This document shows positions 17,851 to 27,138 of a stretch of DNA of 64,000 bases, one piece after another. Below the pieces are notes generated by a model. The model was not told the origin of the DNA. It did not search any database and saw only the letters and a list, made by a program, of their open reading frames with translations. The DNA is from Amycolatopsis thermophila (GTDB lineage Bacteria; Actinomycetota; Actinomycetes; Mycobacteriales; Pseudonocardiaceae). The stretch's first letter is position 1, and each line of letters starts with the position of its first letter. The stretch lies in NCBI RefSeq assembly GCF_030814215.1, contig NZ_JAUSUT010000001.1:2728001-2792000 (forward strand). Direction: 5' to 3'. A program made the translations under genes and the position numbers.

Positions 17851-17856
17851 TACACT
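17851..17856 (+). promoter_or_regulatory. -10 element of the tRNA-Thr promoter
   Basis: TACACT, a near-perfect actinobacterial -10, lies 10 bp upstream of the tRNA 5' end. No good -35 is visible at the usual spacing. Confidence 0.65.
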
Positions 17857-17866
17857 AGTTCGTGTT

Positions 17867-17940
17867 GCCGCCTTAGCTCAGTCGGCCAGAGCGGCTCACT
17901 CGTAATGAGCAGGTCAGGGGTTCGATTCCCCTAGGCGGCT
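17867..17940 (+). tRNA. tRNA-Thr (anticodon CGT)
   Basis: 74 nt. The acceptor stem GCCGCCT pairs with AGGCGGC. The D-arm holds AGCTCAGTCGGCCAGAGC. The anticodon stem GCTCA/TGAGC closes the loop CTCGTAA, so the anticodon is CGT, reading ACG threonine codons. The T-arm has GGTTCGATTCC. The discriminator base is T and the CCA end is not encoded. Confidence 0.97.
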
Positions 17941-17949
17941 CCGGCAACG

Positions 17950-17981
17950 GTCGGGGGCTCTCCAGCCGGAGGGCCCCCGAC
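17950..17981 (+). terminator. Hairpin terminator behind tRNA-Thr
   Basis: GTCGGGGGC (17950-17958) and GCCCCCGAC (17973-17981) form a perfect 9-bp stem starting 10 bases after the tRNA. Further pairing is possible inside the loop. No T-run follows. Confidence 0.6.
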
Positions 17982-18008
17982 GTCGTTCCCGGCCTAGGCT
18001 GTCCCGCC

Positions 18009-18830
18009 ATGGCCCGCCGCTCCGAGACGATCAGCCCCACCGCGCACTACACCGGCTACGTGTGGGTGCGCAGCGGCCTGTCCGATCCCGCGTTCGCCAC
18101 CGGCGAGGGGCGGCTGCTGCACCGCCTCCTGGCGCCGGCGATGGCGGTGAGCGGCGCGGTGGGCGGGCCGACGCTGGAGGGGTTCCTGCTCGCCCGGCAC
18201 CGCCTGATCGACGAGTTGCTGACCGAGGCGATCGAGCGGCACGGCATCACGCAGGTCGTCGAGATCGCGGCCGGGCTGGCCGCCCGCGGCTGGCGGTTCA
18301 CCCGGCGCCACCCCGACCTCACCTACCTCGAGGCCGACCTGCCGGGCATGGCCGGGCGGAAACGGCGGATCCTCCGGCGCGCGAGCCCGGCCGGGCCCGG
18401 TCACCGCGTCGTCGAGCTGGACGTCCTCGAAGACGGAGGTCTGGACCGCGTGGTCGCCGGCCTCGATCCCGCGCGCGGACTGGTGATCGTCACCGAGGGG
18501 CTGGTCAACTACTTCGACGAGCGGACCGTGCGGGCCATGTGGTCGCGCTTCGCCCGCGCGCTCGGCCGGTTCGAGCGCGGGCGCTACCTGTCGGACCTGC
18601 ATCTGGCCACTTCGGACTTCGCGGTGCGGGCGTTCACGCGGGCGCTGTCGGTTTTCGTGCGCGGCAAGGTGCACCTGCACTTCGACGGCGAGGCCGCCGC
18701 CGAGCGGGCCCTGAAAACGGCGGGTTTCGCCCGCGCCGTCCTCCACGTGCCGCCGGACAACCGCCTGGTGCGGGTGATCGAGGCGGACACAGTGGACGGT
18801 CGGGTTCAGGACGCCGGTCCTGAAAGGTAG
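18009..18830 (+). CDS. LCM-family SAM-dependent O-methyltransferase
   Basis: 273 residues. The pattern is that of the leucine-carboxyl / polyketide O-methyltransferase family (PF04072): an N-terminal ISPTAHYTGYVW segment, then RHRLIDELLTEAI, VVEIAAGLAARGW in place of the SAM-binding glycine loop, YLEADLPGMAGRK, LDVLEDGG, and VIVTEGLVNYFD as the conserved VxxEGLxxYL block. The substrate is unknown. A -10-like TAGGCT (17995-18000) lies 8 nt before the ATG and no ribosome binding site is seen, so the transcript is probably leaderless. The gene sits just behind tRNA-Thr and 36 bp ahead of a TetR gene in the same direction. Confidence 0.88.
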   Translation: MARRSETISPTAHYTGYVWVRSGLSDPAFATGEGRLLHRLLAPAMAVSGAVGGPTLEGFLLARHRLIDELLTEAIERHGITQVVEIAAGLAARGWRFTRRHPDLTYLEADLPGMAGRKRRILRRASPAGPGHRVVELDVLEDGGLDRVVAGLDPARGLVIVTEGLVNYFDERTVRAMWSRFARALGRFERGRYLSDLHLATSDFAVRAFTRALSVFVRGKVHLHFDGEAAAERALKTAGFARAVLHVPPDNRLVRVIEADTVDGRVQDAGPER

Positions 18831-18865
18831 GCTGGGTGTCCTTGTCGCGTCAGGAGGACATCGCT

Positions 18866-19447
18866 GTGGTCGTCACCCCGCCGGGGCAGCGCGAGCGGCT
18901 CTCGCCGAACCAGCTCGCCAAGCAGGAGCAGATCGTGGAAGCCGCGCGCGCGGTGCTGGCCCGTGACGGGCTCGCCGGGTGCACCGCCCGCGCCATCGCG
19001 GACGCGAGCCCGCTCACCAAGAGCGCGATCCACTACTACTTCTCCGACACCGACGTCCTCGTCGACCGCGCGATGGCCGCCCACGTCACGGCCTTCCTCG
19101 ACGACCTGCGCGCGGTGGCCGCGCGCCACGACGACCCGCGCGAGCGCCTGTGGGCCGTGCTCGAGGCCTACCTCGGCACCTTCACCGCCCAGCCCAACTC
19201 GGCGTTCCTGTGGTTCGAGTACTGGATCGCGGTCGGCCGGGCCGACCACCCGGAGGCCATCGAGGCGATGCTCCGGTCGGTCACCGAACTGCTCACCGAG
19301 CTGCTGGCCGGCGTCGGCGTCGACGATCCCCGGGCGCGGGCCCGTGCGCTGCTGTCCTACCTGCTGGGCGCCGTCGTGCAGCAGCGCGTCCGGCGCCGCC
19401 CCTTCGCGACCCTCCGCGAGGAGATCGAGTCCCTCTGCCTGCCCTAA
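18866..19447 (+). CDS. TetR-family transcriptional regulator
   Basis: 193 residues. The N-terminal helix-turn-helix (KQEQIVEAARAVLARDGLAG, ARAIADASPLTKSAIHYYFS) is typical of TetR repressors. The C-terminal ligand domain is helical (FLWFEYWIAVGRADHPE, LLSYLLGAVVQQRVRR), and its effector is unknown. GTG at 18866 is chosen over GTG 18836 because AGGAGG lies 8 nt upstream. It follows the methyltransferase closely and may be co-transcribed with it, though the methyltransferase is not a proven target. Confidence 0.9.
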   Translation: MVVTPPGQRERLSPNQLAKQEQIVEAARAVLARDGLAGCTARAIADASPLTKSAIHYYFSDTDVLVDRAMAAHVTAFLDDLRAVAARHDDPRERLWAVLEAYLGTFTAQPNSAFLWFEYWIAVGRADHPEAIEAMLRSVTELLTELLAGVGVDDPRARARALLSYLLGAVVQQRVRRRPFATLREEIESLCLP

Positions 19448-19457
19448 GGTTCCCGGT

Positions 19458-19979
19458 ATGCCACTGTTCTCGTTCGAGGGCGTCAGCCCCACCGTGCACC
19501 CCGACGCCTGGATCGCGCCCACCGCGACCCTCATCGGTGACGTCGTCATCGAGAAGGACGCCTCGATCTGGTACGGGGCGGTCGTCCGCGCCGACTTCGG
19601 GAAGATCATCGTGCGCGAAGGGGCCAACATCCAGGACAACACGGTCGTGCACGTGAACACCGGCGTGTGCGAGATCGGCCGCAACGTGACCGTCGGCCAC
19701 ATGTGCCTGGTGCACGACTGCACGGTCGGCGAGCAGGCCCTGATCGGCAACGGGGCGACGGTCCTGGACCAGGCCGTCATCGGCGAGCGCGCGCTGATCG
19801 CCGCCGGCTCCACGGTCACGCCGGGCACGCAGGTGCCCCCGGAGGTCATCGCGATGGGCAGCCCGGCGAAGAAGTTCGTGCCGCTGACCGACTCCGCGCG
19901 CGGCTGGGTGGACCACAACGCGGCCATCTACCAGCAGCTGGCCAAGCGGCACGCGGACGGTGTCGCACCCGTCGACTAA
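19458..19979 (+). CDS. Gamma-class carbonic anhydrase-like hexapeptide-repeat protein
   Basis: 173 residues forming a left-handed beta-helix. Hexapeptide turns are visible from [20 protein letters not shown] onwards. The zinc-ligand histidines match the gamma-CA pattern: one in VVHVNTG and two in [12 protein letters not shown]-terminal helix with YQQLAKRHA follows. Carbonic anhydrase activity is inferred from the ligands; many relatives (YrdA/PaaY type) are weak enzymes. A TAAGGT -10 (19445-19450) that overlaps the TetR stop codon lies 7 nt before the ATG, with no ribosome binding site, so the mRNA is probably leaderless. Confidence 0.9.
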   Translation: MPLFSFEGVSPTVHPDAWIAPTATLIGDVVIEKDASIWYGAVVRADFGKIIVREGANIQDNTVVHVNTGVCEIGRNVTVGHMCLVHDCTVGEQALIGNGATVLDQAVIGERALIAAGSTVTPGTQVPPEVIAMGSPAKKFVPLTDSARGWVDHNAAIYQQLAKRHADGVAPVD

Positions 19980-19991
19980 GCTGGGCTGACA

Positions 19992-20075
19992 GCAACTTTG
20001 CGACTGGCGCCGTAGAGGTGGAGCACCACCGGGAAGCGACCGACGAGGCCGGCACCGCGCGCCTGGGTGTGGCCA
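19992..20075 (+). ncRNA. ZTP riboswitch (pfl motif) upstream of glyA
   Basis: The glyA leader holds the core blocks of the pfl motif in order: CGACTGGCG (20001-20009), GGTGGAGCACCACCGGGAAG (20017-20036) and, after a short linker, CGCGCGCCTGGGT near 20055-20068. The last block can pair with CTGGCG as the ligand-binding pseudoknot. Family knowledge: this riboswitch senses ZTP/ZMP, a sign of low 10-formyl-THF, and switches on folate and purine genes, often glyA in actinobacteria. The gene control here is probably at the ribosome site AGGAG near 20081, which lies just after the pseudoknot. Confidence 0.87.
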
Positions 20076-20092
20076 GTGTCAGGAGTAGGAAG

Positions 20093-21361
<1,269 letters not shown>

Positions 21362-21369
21362 TCAACGAG

Positions 21370-21405
21370 AAACGCCCCCTTCCCCGCGCGGGGAAGGGGG
21401 CGTTT
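21370..21405. terminator. Bidirectional terminator between glyA and ppa
   Basis: A perfect 17-bp inverted repeat (21370-21386 and 21389-21405) begins with AAA and ends with TTT, so each strand has a short U-tract. It serves both convergent genes. Confidence 0.92.
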
Positions 21406-21417
21406 CCGCGTCCGCAC

Positions 21418-21936
21418 TCAGTGGTGCTCGCCGCCCTCGGCGGCCTCCTTCGCGATCCGGTCGATCTCACGCTGGTAGGAGCGCTTGATCTCGGCCTCCG
21501 CCTCGGCGCGGCCCACCCAGGCCGAGCCCTCGACGCTCTTGGCCGGCTCCAGGTCCTTGTAGACCTGGAAGAAGTGCTCGATCTCCAGCTTGTGGAACTC
21601 GTTCAGGTGGTGGATGTCGCGCAGGTGCTCCAGGCGCGGGTCGTCCGACGGCACGGCCAGGACCTTGTCGTCCGGGCCCTTCTCGTCGGTCATCCGGAAC
21701 ATGCCGATCGCCCGGCAGCGGATCAGGCAGCCCGGGAACGTCGGCTCCTGCACCAGCACCAGCACGTCGAGCGGGTCGCCGTCCTGCCCCAGGGTGTCGT
21801 CGATGAACCCGTAGTCGGCCGGGTACTGGGTGGCCGTGAACAGGGTCCGGTCCAGTCGGATCCGGCCCGTCTTGTGGTCCACCTCGTACTTGTTGCGCTC
21901 CCCCTTGGGGATTTCGATCGTGGCGTCGAACTCCAC
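21418..21936 (-). CDS. ppa: Inorganic pyrophosphatase (soluble family I)
   Basis: 172 residues. It hydrolyses pyrophosphate to phosphate and drives biosynthetic reactions forward. The conserved motifs are [36 protein letters not shown] (with the metal-binding aspartates), and [13 protein letters not shown]. The length fits the hexameric bacterial enzyme. A GTG start at 21936 matches the N-terminus of mycobacterial homologues. It is divergent from the carboxypeptidase gene and convergent with glyA, the same order as Rv3628/Rv3627c. Confidence 0.97.
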   Translation of the reverse strand: MEFDATIEIPKGERNKYEVDHKTGRIRLDRTLFTATQYPADYGFIDDTLGQDGDPLDVLVLVQEPTFPGCLIRCRAIGMFRMTDEKGPDDKVLAVPSDDPRLEHLRDIHHLNEFHKLEIEHFFQVYKDLEPAKSVEGSAWVGRAEAEAEIKRSYQREIDRIAKEAAEGGEHH

Positions 21937-22100
21937 GGCGTCCTCGCTGACCTCGTCTTTTCCCGCCGAGTCCGGCGGCTTACGGTTTCGCTAACTTGTC
22001 GTCACTAGTGTGGACCACGCGCCGTTGGGAAGTCGCACCGATGTCGTCTTGACAACAGTGAGTTTGCCCGCGGCGTGTCGCCGGCGAGGAGGAGGGGTGC

Positions 22101-24029
22101 GTGCCGAGCAACGACCAGCCCGAGTGGCCGTCCGAGGATTCCGACGTCACGGACGTCTCCGCCGAGGAGAAGCCGGCCGACGGCGGTGCGACGGCGCAGC
22201 TGCCGGTGCCCGGCGAGGTGTCCCTGCCCGAGTCGGCGACGGTGTTCGTGCCCGGTCCGTCGCCGGACGGTGAGCGGACCCGGTTCCTCGCGACGCCGGA
22301 ACCGCGGGACGAGCGGGGCGCCGAGAGCACCCAGGTGATCGACCTGCGGCAGGCGCGCACCCCGGCCTCCGAGCGGACGGCCGGGGAGCAGGCGTCCCCG
22401 TCTGAGCAGGAGACCGCGCCCCAGCAGGTCCCGCGGCCCGAACGCCCTCAGCAGCAACCACAACCGCAGCAACGGCCTCCGCAGCAGCCGCCGCGCCCGC
22501 AGCCGGTGCCGCCGGCCGCCGCCCCGCTCGTGCAGCCGATGCGGATCGAGCCCAGCGGCGAGATCCACCCCGCCGAGGTGACCACGGGCGAGGAGCCGCC
22601 GCCCGCCGAGCCACCGGCCGCGCCGCCGGAGAAGCCGAAGCGCCGCCGCAGGGGCGTGCTGATCACGAGCATCGTCGCGCTGGTCCTGGTCATCGCGATC
22701 GGCGCCGCGCTGGCCACGCCGTACGTGTCGAACCGCCTCGGCCTGCCGTGGGCGCCGAACCTGCCCAAGGCCGACGCGCCCGAGCCGGTCGCGGTGGCGC
22801 TGTCGTTGAAGGCGCCCAGCGCCTCGGCGCCCGAGCCGACGCCGTCCGGGCTGTCCGCGGCGCTCGCCGGCCCGATCTCGAGCCCGGCGCTGGGCACGCT
22901 CACCGGCACGGTGGTCGACCCGGCCAGCGGGACGACCCTGTGGGACCGCAACTCCGGTCAGCTGCTGACCCCGGCCTCGACGACCAAGCTGCTGACCTTC
23001 GCGGCGGCGCTGCTCGCGGTCGACGACGGGACCCAGCTGAGCACGAAGGTCGTCGAGGGTTCCTCGCCGGACACCGCGGTGATCGTCGCGGGCGGGGACA
23101 TCACGCTGTCGTCGCTGCCCGCCGGACGGCAGTCGGTCTACTCCGGCGCCGCGCACCTCGACGACCTCGTCGCGCAGGTCAAGCAGGCCAGCGGCGGCAC
23201 GATCAAGAAGGTGCAGATCGACACCTCGGCCTGGACCGGCCCGCAGACCGCGCCCGGGTGGGCCCCCGACGACGCGCCCGTCTACACGGCGGCGATGACG
23301 CCGGTGATGCTGGACGGCGGCCTCACCGACCCGGCCAACGACCACTCGGTCCGCGTCGCGCAGCCGGCGACCACCGTCCTGCAGACCTTCGCCGGCCGCC
23401 TCGGCGCGACCGCGGCGGGCACCGGCAAGGCGCCGCCGGACGCGAAGGTGCTCGGGGAGGTCAAGTCCGCGCCGCTGAGCGAGCTGACCGCGCACGCGCT
23501 GGAGGCCTCGGACAACACGCTCGCCGACGCGATCGGCCGGCTGACCGCGACCGCGACCGGCGCCCCGGCGTCGTTCGCCGGTGCGGCTCAGGCGACGCTG
23601 TCCGTGTTGTCCCAGAACGGTTTCGACGTCTCACAGGTCAGCCTGAGCGACAACAGCGGGCTGTCCCCGCAGAACAAGGTCCCGGCGAAGCTGCTCGCGC
23701 AGATCCTGGCGGTCGCTTCCGCGCCGGACGGCTCGGACCCGCGGACGGTGAAGCTGCGCCCCCTGCTGGCCGGGCTCCCGGTCGCGGGCGGCAGCGGCAC
23801 GCTCGACAACCGCTACGAGAAGCCCGGCTCGACCGCGGGCAAGGGGTGGGTCCGGGCGAAAACGGGCACTCTCTCCGGCGTCAACACGTTGGCAGGGGTA
23901 GTGCTGGACGAGGACGGGCGCGTGCTGGTGTTCGCGTTGATGTCCAACCAGGGCAATCCGGACAACAACGTGGTGCGCGACGCGCTCGACGTCGTCGCGG
24001 CCTCGTTGAGGGGCTGCGGCTGCCGATAG
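22101..24029 (+). CDS. dacB: D-alanyl-D-alanine carboxypeptidase, PBP4 class (membrane-anchored)
   Basis: 642 residues. A 185-residue cytoplasmic region rich in Pro and Gln (QQPQPQQRPPQQPPRPQP) leads to basic residues and one membrane helix (GVLITSIVALVLVIAIGAAL, about 187-207). The extracellular part carries the penicillin-binding triad: SxxK as STTK with Ser near residue 293, SxN as SDN in EASDNTLAD, and KTG in VRAKTGTLSG. It trims peptidoglycan stem peptides. The GTG start has a strong AGGAGGAGG upstream. A TTGACA at 22049-22054 may be its -35. The long Pro-rich N-terminal part suggests partner contacts on the cytoplasmic side, as in Rv3627c relatives. Confidence 0.94.
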   Translation: MPSNDQPEWPSEDSDVTDVSAEEKPADGGATAQLPVPGEVSLPESATVFVPGPSPDGERTRFLATPEPRDERGAESTQVIDLRQARTPASERTAGEQASPSEQETAPQQVPRPERPQQQPQPQQRPPQQPPRPQPVPPAAAPLVQPMRIEPSGEIHPAEVTTGEEPPPAEPPAAPPEKPKRRRRGVLITSIVALVLVIAIGAALATPYVSNRLGLPWAPNLPKADAPEPVAVALSLKAPSASAPEPTPSGLSAALAGPISSPALGTLTGTVVDPASGTTLWDRNSGQLLTPASTTKLLTFAAALLAVDDGTQLSTKVVEGSSPDTAVIVAGGDITLSSLPAGRQSVYSGAAHLDDLVAQVKQASGGTIKKVQIDTSAWTGPQTAPGWAPDDAPVYTAAMTPVMLDGGLTDPANDHSVRVAQPATTVLQTFAGRLGATAAGTGKAPPDAKVLGEVKSAPLSELTAHALEASDNTLADAIGRLTATATGAPASFAGAAQATLSVLSQNGFDVSQVSLSDNSGLSPQNKVPAKLLAQILAVASAPDGSDPRTVKLRPLLAGLPVAGGSGTLDNRYEKPGSTAGKGWVRAKTGTLSGVNTLAGVVLDEDGRVLVFALMSNQGNPDNNVVRDALDVVAASLRGCGCR

Positions 24030-24048
24030 CTTCGGGAAGGTGGACACG

Positions 24049-25101
24049 ATGAGCGAGGTCGCGACCCGGCCGGTCGTGGACTGGTCACTGGCCGCGTCGA
24101 CGGGTGCCTTCCTCGCCCGTGGCGGGCCGGTGGTCTCCCGCGAGGAGGCCGGCCTGGCCGTCAGCGAGCTGCGTGATCTGACCGTCGACGCCGAGGCCCA
24201 CGTCCGCGAGCTGACCGGGCTGGGCGCCGGGCTGCCGCTGCTCCCCGGTGACGTCGTGGACCGGCCCGGCTGGGTCCGCTCGGCCGCCGCCGGGCTCGAC
24301 GCGCTCACCGCGAAGGCGTTGCCGCCCAACCCGGCCGGCCCGCTGGGGCCCGTCCTGGCCGGCGGCGCGGGCGTGCAGACCGGCGTGGTGCTGGCCTTCC
24401 TCGCCTCGCGCGTGCTCGGGCAGTACGACCCGTTCGGTGGCCCGGACGGCACCGGCAGGCTGCTGCTGGTGGCGCCGAACGTCGTCACCGCCCAGCAGGC
24501 GCTGCAGGTGCCGGGCCGCGACTTCCGGCTGTGGGTCTGCCTGCACGAGAGCACGCACCGCCTGCAGTTCACCGCGGTGGGCTGGCTGCGCGACTACTTC
24601 GCCGGCGAGGTCGAGCGGCTGGTCAGCGGGCTGACCGGCGACGACGACCGCGTGACCGACCTGCTCGGGCGGCTGCCGGACGCGCTGCGCGAGGCCAGGC
24701 GCGCGAAGGCCGACGGGCTGGTCGCGGTCGGCCAGCTGTTGCGGTCGCCGGAGCAGCGCGCGGTGTTCGACCGGCTGCTTGCGCTGTCCACGCTGCTCGA
24801 GGGGCACGCCGACTACGTGATGGACGCCGTCGGGCCGAGCGTGGTGCCCACGGTCGAGACGATCCGCGCCCGGTTCACCGACCGGCGCAAGGGCGGTGGC
24901 GTGCTGGACCGGCTGCTGCGGGCGCTGCTCGGGGTGGACGCCAAGATCCGCCAGTACGCGCAGGGGGCGGCCTTCACCCGGCACGTCGTCGACCGGGTCG
25001 GGATGACCGGGTTCAACGCCGTGTGGACCTCGCCGTACACCCTGCCGACCCGCGCCGAGATCGCCGATCCGGAGGCCTGGGTGCGGCGCGTCCGCCCGTG
25101 A
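24049..25101 (+). CDS. Zincin-like metalloprotease of the DUF2342 / Rv3626c family
   Basis: 350 residues. The zinc motif is clear: HESTH in WVCLHESTHRLQF, with a downstream glutamate in LLEGHADYVMD that can serve as the third ligand. This is the pattern of the DUF2342 family, sometimes named coenzyme F420 biosynthesis-associated protein, though its real substrate is unknown. No signal peptide is visible, so it acts in the cytoplasm. ATG 24049 has GGGAAGG about 8 nt upstream; GTG 24040 lies 7 nt behind a TAGCTT -10-like element and could be a leaderless start. It follows dacB closely and overlaps tilS by 4 bases, so the three are likely co-expressed. Confidence 0.9.
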   Translation: MSEVATRPVVDWSLAASTGAFLARGGPVVSREEAGLAVSELRDLTVDAEAHVRELTGLGAGLPLLPGDVVDRPGWVRSAAAGLDALTAKALPPNPAGPLGPVLAGGAGVQTGVVLAFLASRVLGQYDPFGGPDGTGRLLLVAPNVVTAQQALQVPGRDFRLWVCLHESTHRLQFTAVGWLRDYFAGEVERLVSGLTGDDDRVTDLLGRLPDALREARRAKADGLVAVGQLLRSPEQRAVFDRLLALSTLLEGHADYVMDAVGPSVVPTVETIRARFTDRRKGGGVLDRLLRALLGVDAKIRQYAQGAAFTRHVVDRVGMTGFNAVWTSPYTLPTRAEIADPEAWVRRVRP

Positions 25102-26057
25102 CCGGCCCGCACCCCGCGGTGGCGGCGGTCCGCCGCGCGGTGCGGCAGCTGCTCTCCGACTGCGCGGAGCAGCCCGCGATCGACGTCGCGTTGTCCGGCG
25201 GCGCCGATTCGCTCGCGCTCACCGAGGCGGCGGTGTTCACCGGACGGCGGCTCGGGTTGCCGGTGCGCGCACTGGTCGTCGACCACGGCTTGCAGGCGGA
25301 CTCCGCGCGCGTGGCCGCCGAGGCGGCCGAGGTGGCGCGCAAGCTCGGCGTGGACTCCGCCGAGGTGCTGACCGTCGAGGTGACCGGGCCGGGTGGGGTC
25401 GAAGCCGCCGCCCGGAACGCCCGGTACGCCGCGCTCCGCGAACACCGCCGCGGGATCGTCCTGCTCGGCCACACGCGCGACGACCAGGCGGAGACCGTCC
25501 TCCTCGGACTCGGCCGTGGTTCCGGCCCGCGCTCGATCGCCGGCATGCGTGCTGTGGATCTCCCGTGGGGTAGGCCACTCCTCGACGTCCCGCGCGCGAC
25601 CACGCGCGAAGCCTGCCGGGCGCTCGGCCTGACCCCGTGGGAGGACCCGCACAACAGCGACCCCCGGTACACGCGGGTGCGCCTGCGCACCGAAGTGCTG
25701 CCGCTGCTGGAAGACGTGCTCCACGGTGGGGTAGCGGCCGCTCTCGCCCGCACCGCCGCCCAGCTCAGGGAGGATTCCGAGGCGCTCGACGCCCTCGCCG
25801 CGGACTTCCTGGCGCGTCACGGGGAACCGGACATCCCGGCGCTGACCCCGCTCCCGGCCTCCCTCCGGCGGAGGATCCTGCGCGAGTGGCTGGCCGGCCG
25901 CGGCGCCCGCGAACTCACCGACTCCCACCTGCGGTCGGTCGACGCGTTGATCGGCGATTGGCGTGGTCAGGGCGGAGTTTGGCTACCCGGCGGCTTGGTG
26001 GTGACCCGGACACATGGCAGGCTTGCCGTGAATCCACCGGAAACAAGAGGGGACTGA
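25098..26057 (+). CDS. tilS: tRNA(Ile)-lysidine synthetase
   Basis: 319 residues. It adds lysine to C34 of the CAT-anticodon tRNA-Ile so that AUA is read as isoleucine. The PP-loop ATP-binding motif is ALSGGADSLAL near residue 33. Other family blocks are VVDHGLQADSARVAAEAA, ARNARYAAL, LLGHTRDDQAETVLL and PLLDVPRATTREACR. The C-terminal region is short, as in the actinobacterial form. The GTG start sits in the GTGA overlap with the preceding zincin gene. It lies 3 bp before hpt; tilS-hpt-ftsH order is widely kept in bacteria. Confidence 0.96.
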   Translation: MTGPHPAVAAVRRAVRQLLSDCAEQPAIDVALSGGADSLALTEAAVFTGRRLGLPVRALVVDHGLQADSARVAAEAAEVARKLGVDSAEVLTVEVTGPGGVEAAARNARYAALREHRRGIVLLGHTRDDQAETVLLGLGRGSGPRSIAGMRAVDLPWGRPLLDVPRATTREACRALGLTPWEDPHNSDPRYTRVRLRTEVLPLLEDVLHGGVAAALARTAAQLREDSEALDALAADFLARHGEPDIPALTPLPASLRRRILREWLAGRGARELTDSHLRSVDALIGDWRGQGGVWLPGGLVVTRTHGRLAVNPPETRGD

Positions 26058-26060
26058 CCC

Positions 26061-26615
26061 GTGTACGAAGGCGAGATCGCCTCCGTCCTCATCACCGAGC
26101 AGCAGATCAACGACAAGATCACCGAGCTCGCCAAGCAGATCGCCGCCGACTACGAGCGCGAGACGACTGCCGGCGACCTGCTGCTGGTGGGTGTGCTCAA
26201 GGGCGCCGTCATGTTCATGACCGACTTCGCCCGCGTGCTGCCGATGCCGGCGCAGCTGGAGTTCATGGCCGTCTCCTCCTACGGCTCGTCCACGTCGTCC
26301 TCCGGCGTGGTGCGGATCCTCAAGGACCTCGACCGCGACATCACCGGGCGGCACGTGCTGATCGTCGAGGACATCGTCGACTCCGGGCTCACGCTGTCCT
26401 GGCTGCTGAAGAACCTGGCCAGCCGCAACCCGGCGTCGCTCGAGGTCGTCACGCTGCTGCGCAAGCCCGACGCGGTCAAGGTGGACGTGCCGGTGCGCTA
26501 CGTCGGGTTCGACATCCCGAACGAGTTCGTCGTCGGCTACGGCCTGGACTACGCGGAGCGCTACCGGGACCTGCCCTACATCGGCACCCTTGATCCGAAG
26601 GTGTACGGCGCCTGA
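26061..26615 (+). CDS. hpt: Hypoxanthine-guanine phosphoribosyltransferase
   Basis: 184 residues. It salvages hypoxanthine and guanine with PRPP. The PRPP-binding motif is [19 protein letters not shown]. The N-terminal [19 protein letters not shown] and the C-terminal [18 protein letters not shown] blocks are typical. The GTG start has GAGGGG about 9 nt upstream. It follows tilS with almost no gap. No terminator is evident before the next gene, but a TAGCCT -10-like element at 26690-26695 suggests a new promoter there. Confidence 0.97.
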   Translation: MYEGEIASVLITEQQINDKITELAKQIAADYERETTAGDLLLVGVLKGAVMFMTDFARVLPMPAQLEFMAVSSYGSSTSSSGVVRILKDLDRDITGRHVLIVEDIVDSGLTLSWLLKNLASRNPASLEVVTLLRKPDAVKVDVPVRYVGFDIPNEFVVGYGLDYAERYRDLPYIGTLDPKVYGA

Positions 26616-26750
26616 ACACGCTGCGTAAGCAGCGAAAAATCCCGAACCCGATCGAACCGGAACGCGTCATGACCGTCGGTGCGGTGCGTTAGCCTGACGA
26701 ACGAGGGTGACGGGCCGCGACGTGGCACGGACATGGGGTAGGGAGAACTG

Positions 26751-27119
26751 ATGGGGAGCTACGCGGACGCCGCGGCGTTCCGGAACGCCGCTGTGAACGG
26801 TCAGCTGGGGGTCGACCCGGACGCCGCGCAGACAGTGCTGAAGAAGATCCGCCTCGGCAAGGACCAGGTGGAGAACCTGCTGCGCAACGCCGGGTCCCTG
26901 GCCGAGGCGCCCAAGCTCGGGAACAACCCGGTCGGCAACGCCATCGCCGCGAAGTTCGTGCAGCGCGCCGACGGGGGCGGCGAGTCGTACGTGACCGCGT
27001 TGCGCAACCTCTACAGCCAGTACCAGCAGGCCGAGGAGGCCGTCGTGGCCGCCATGGGCCACTACGACAAGATCGAGCAGGCCGCCGAGGACGCGCTGGC
27101 GTCCGGCCGTCAGGTCTGA
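26751..27119 (+). CDS. Small PE/WXG100-like protein of a type VII secretion group
   Basis: 122 residues, mostly helical. The C-terminal part has a second long helix and ends with HYDKIEQAAEDALASGRQV. YDKIE fits the YxxxD/E type VII secretion signal placed after a helical hairpin. I identify it as the small partner of the PPE-like protein encoded 19 bp downstream; this rests on size, helix layout, signal motif and context, not on a clear PE motif. ATG at 26751 follows AGGGAG. In M. tuberculosis the hpt-ftsH interval also holds ESX-related genes (PE/PPE, esx and espACD) as I recall. Confidence 0.7.
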   Translation: MGSYADAAAFRNAAVNGQLGVDPDAAQTVLKKIRLGKDQVENLLRNAGSLAEAPKLGNNPVGNAIAAKFVQRADGGGESYVTALRNLYSQYQQAEEAVVAAMGHYDKIEQAAEDALASGRQV

Positions 27120-27138
27120 ACCGGGGGGACCGATCACG

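Noticed and set aside
24040-24048. GTG 24040 as the start of the zincin gene
   Set aside because: Kept only as an alternative; ATG 24049 has a better-spaced ribosome site, though a leaderless start cannot be excluded.
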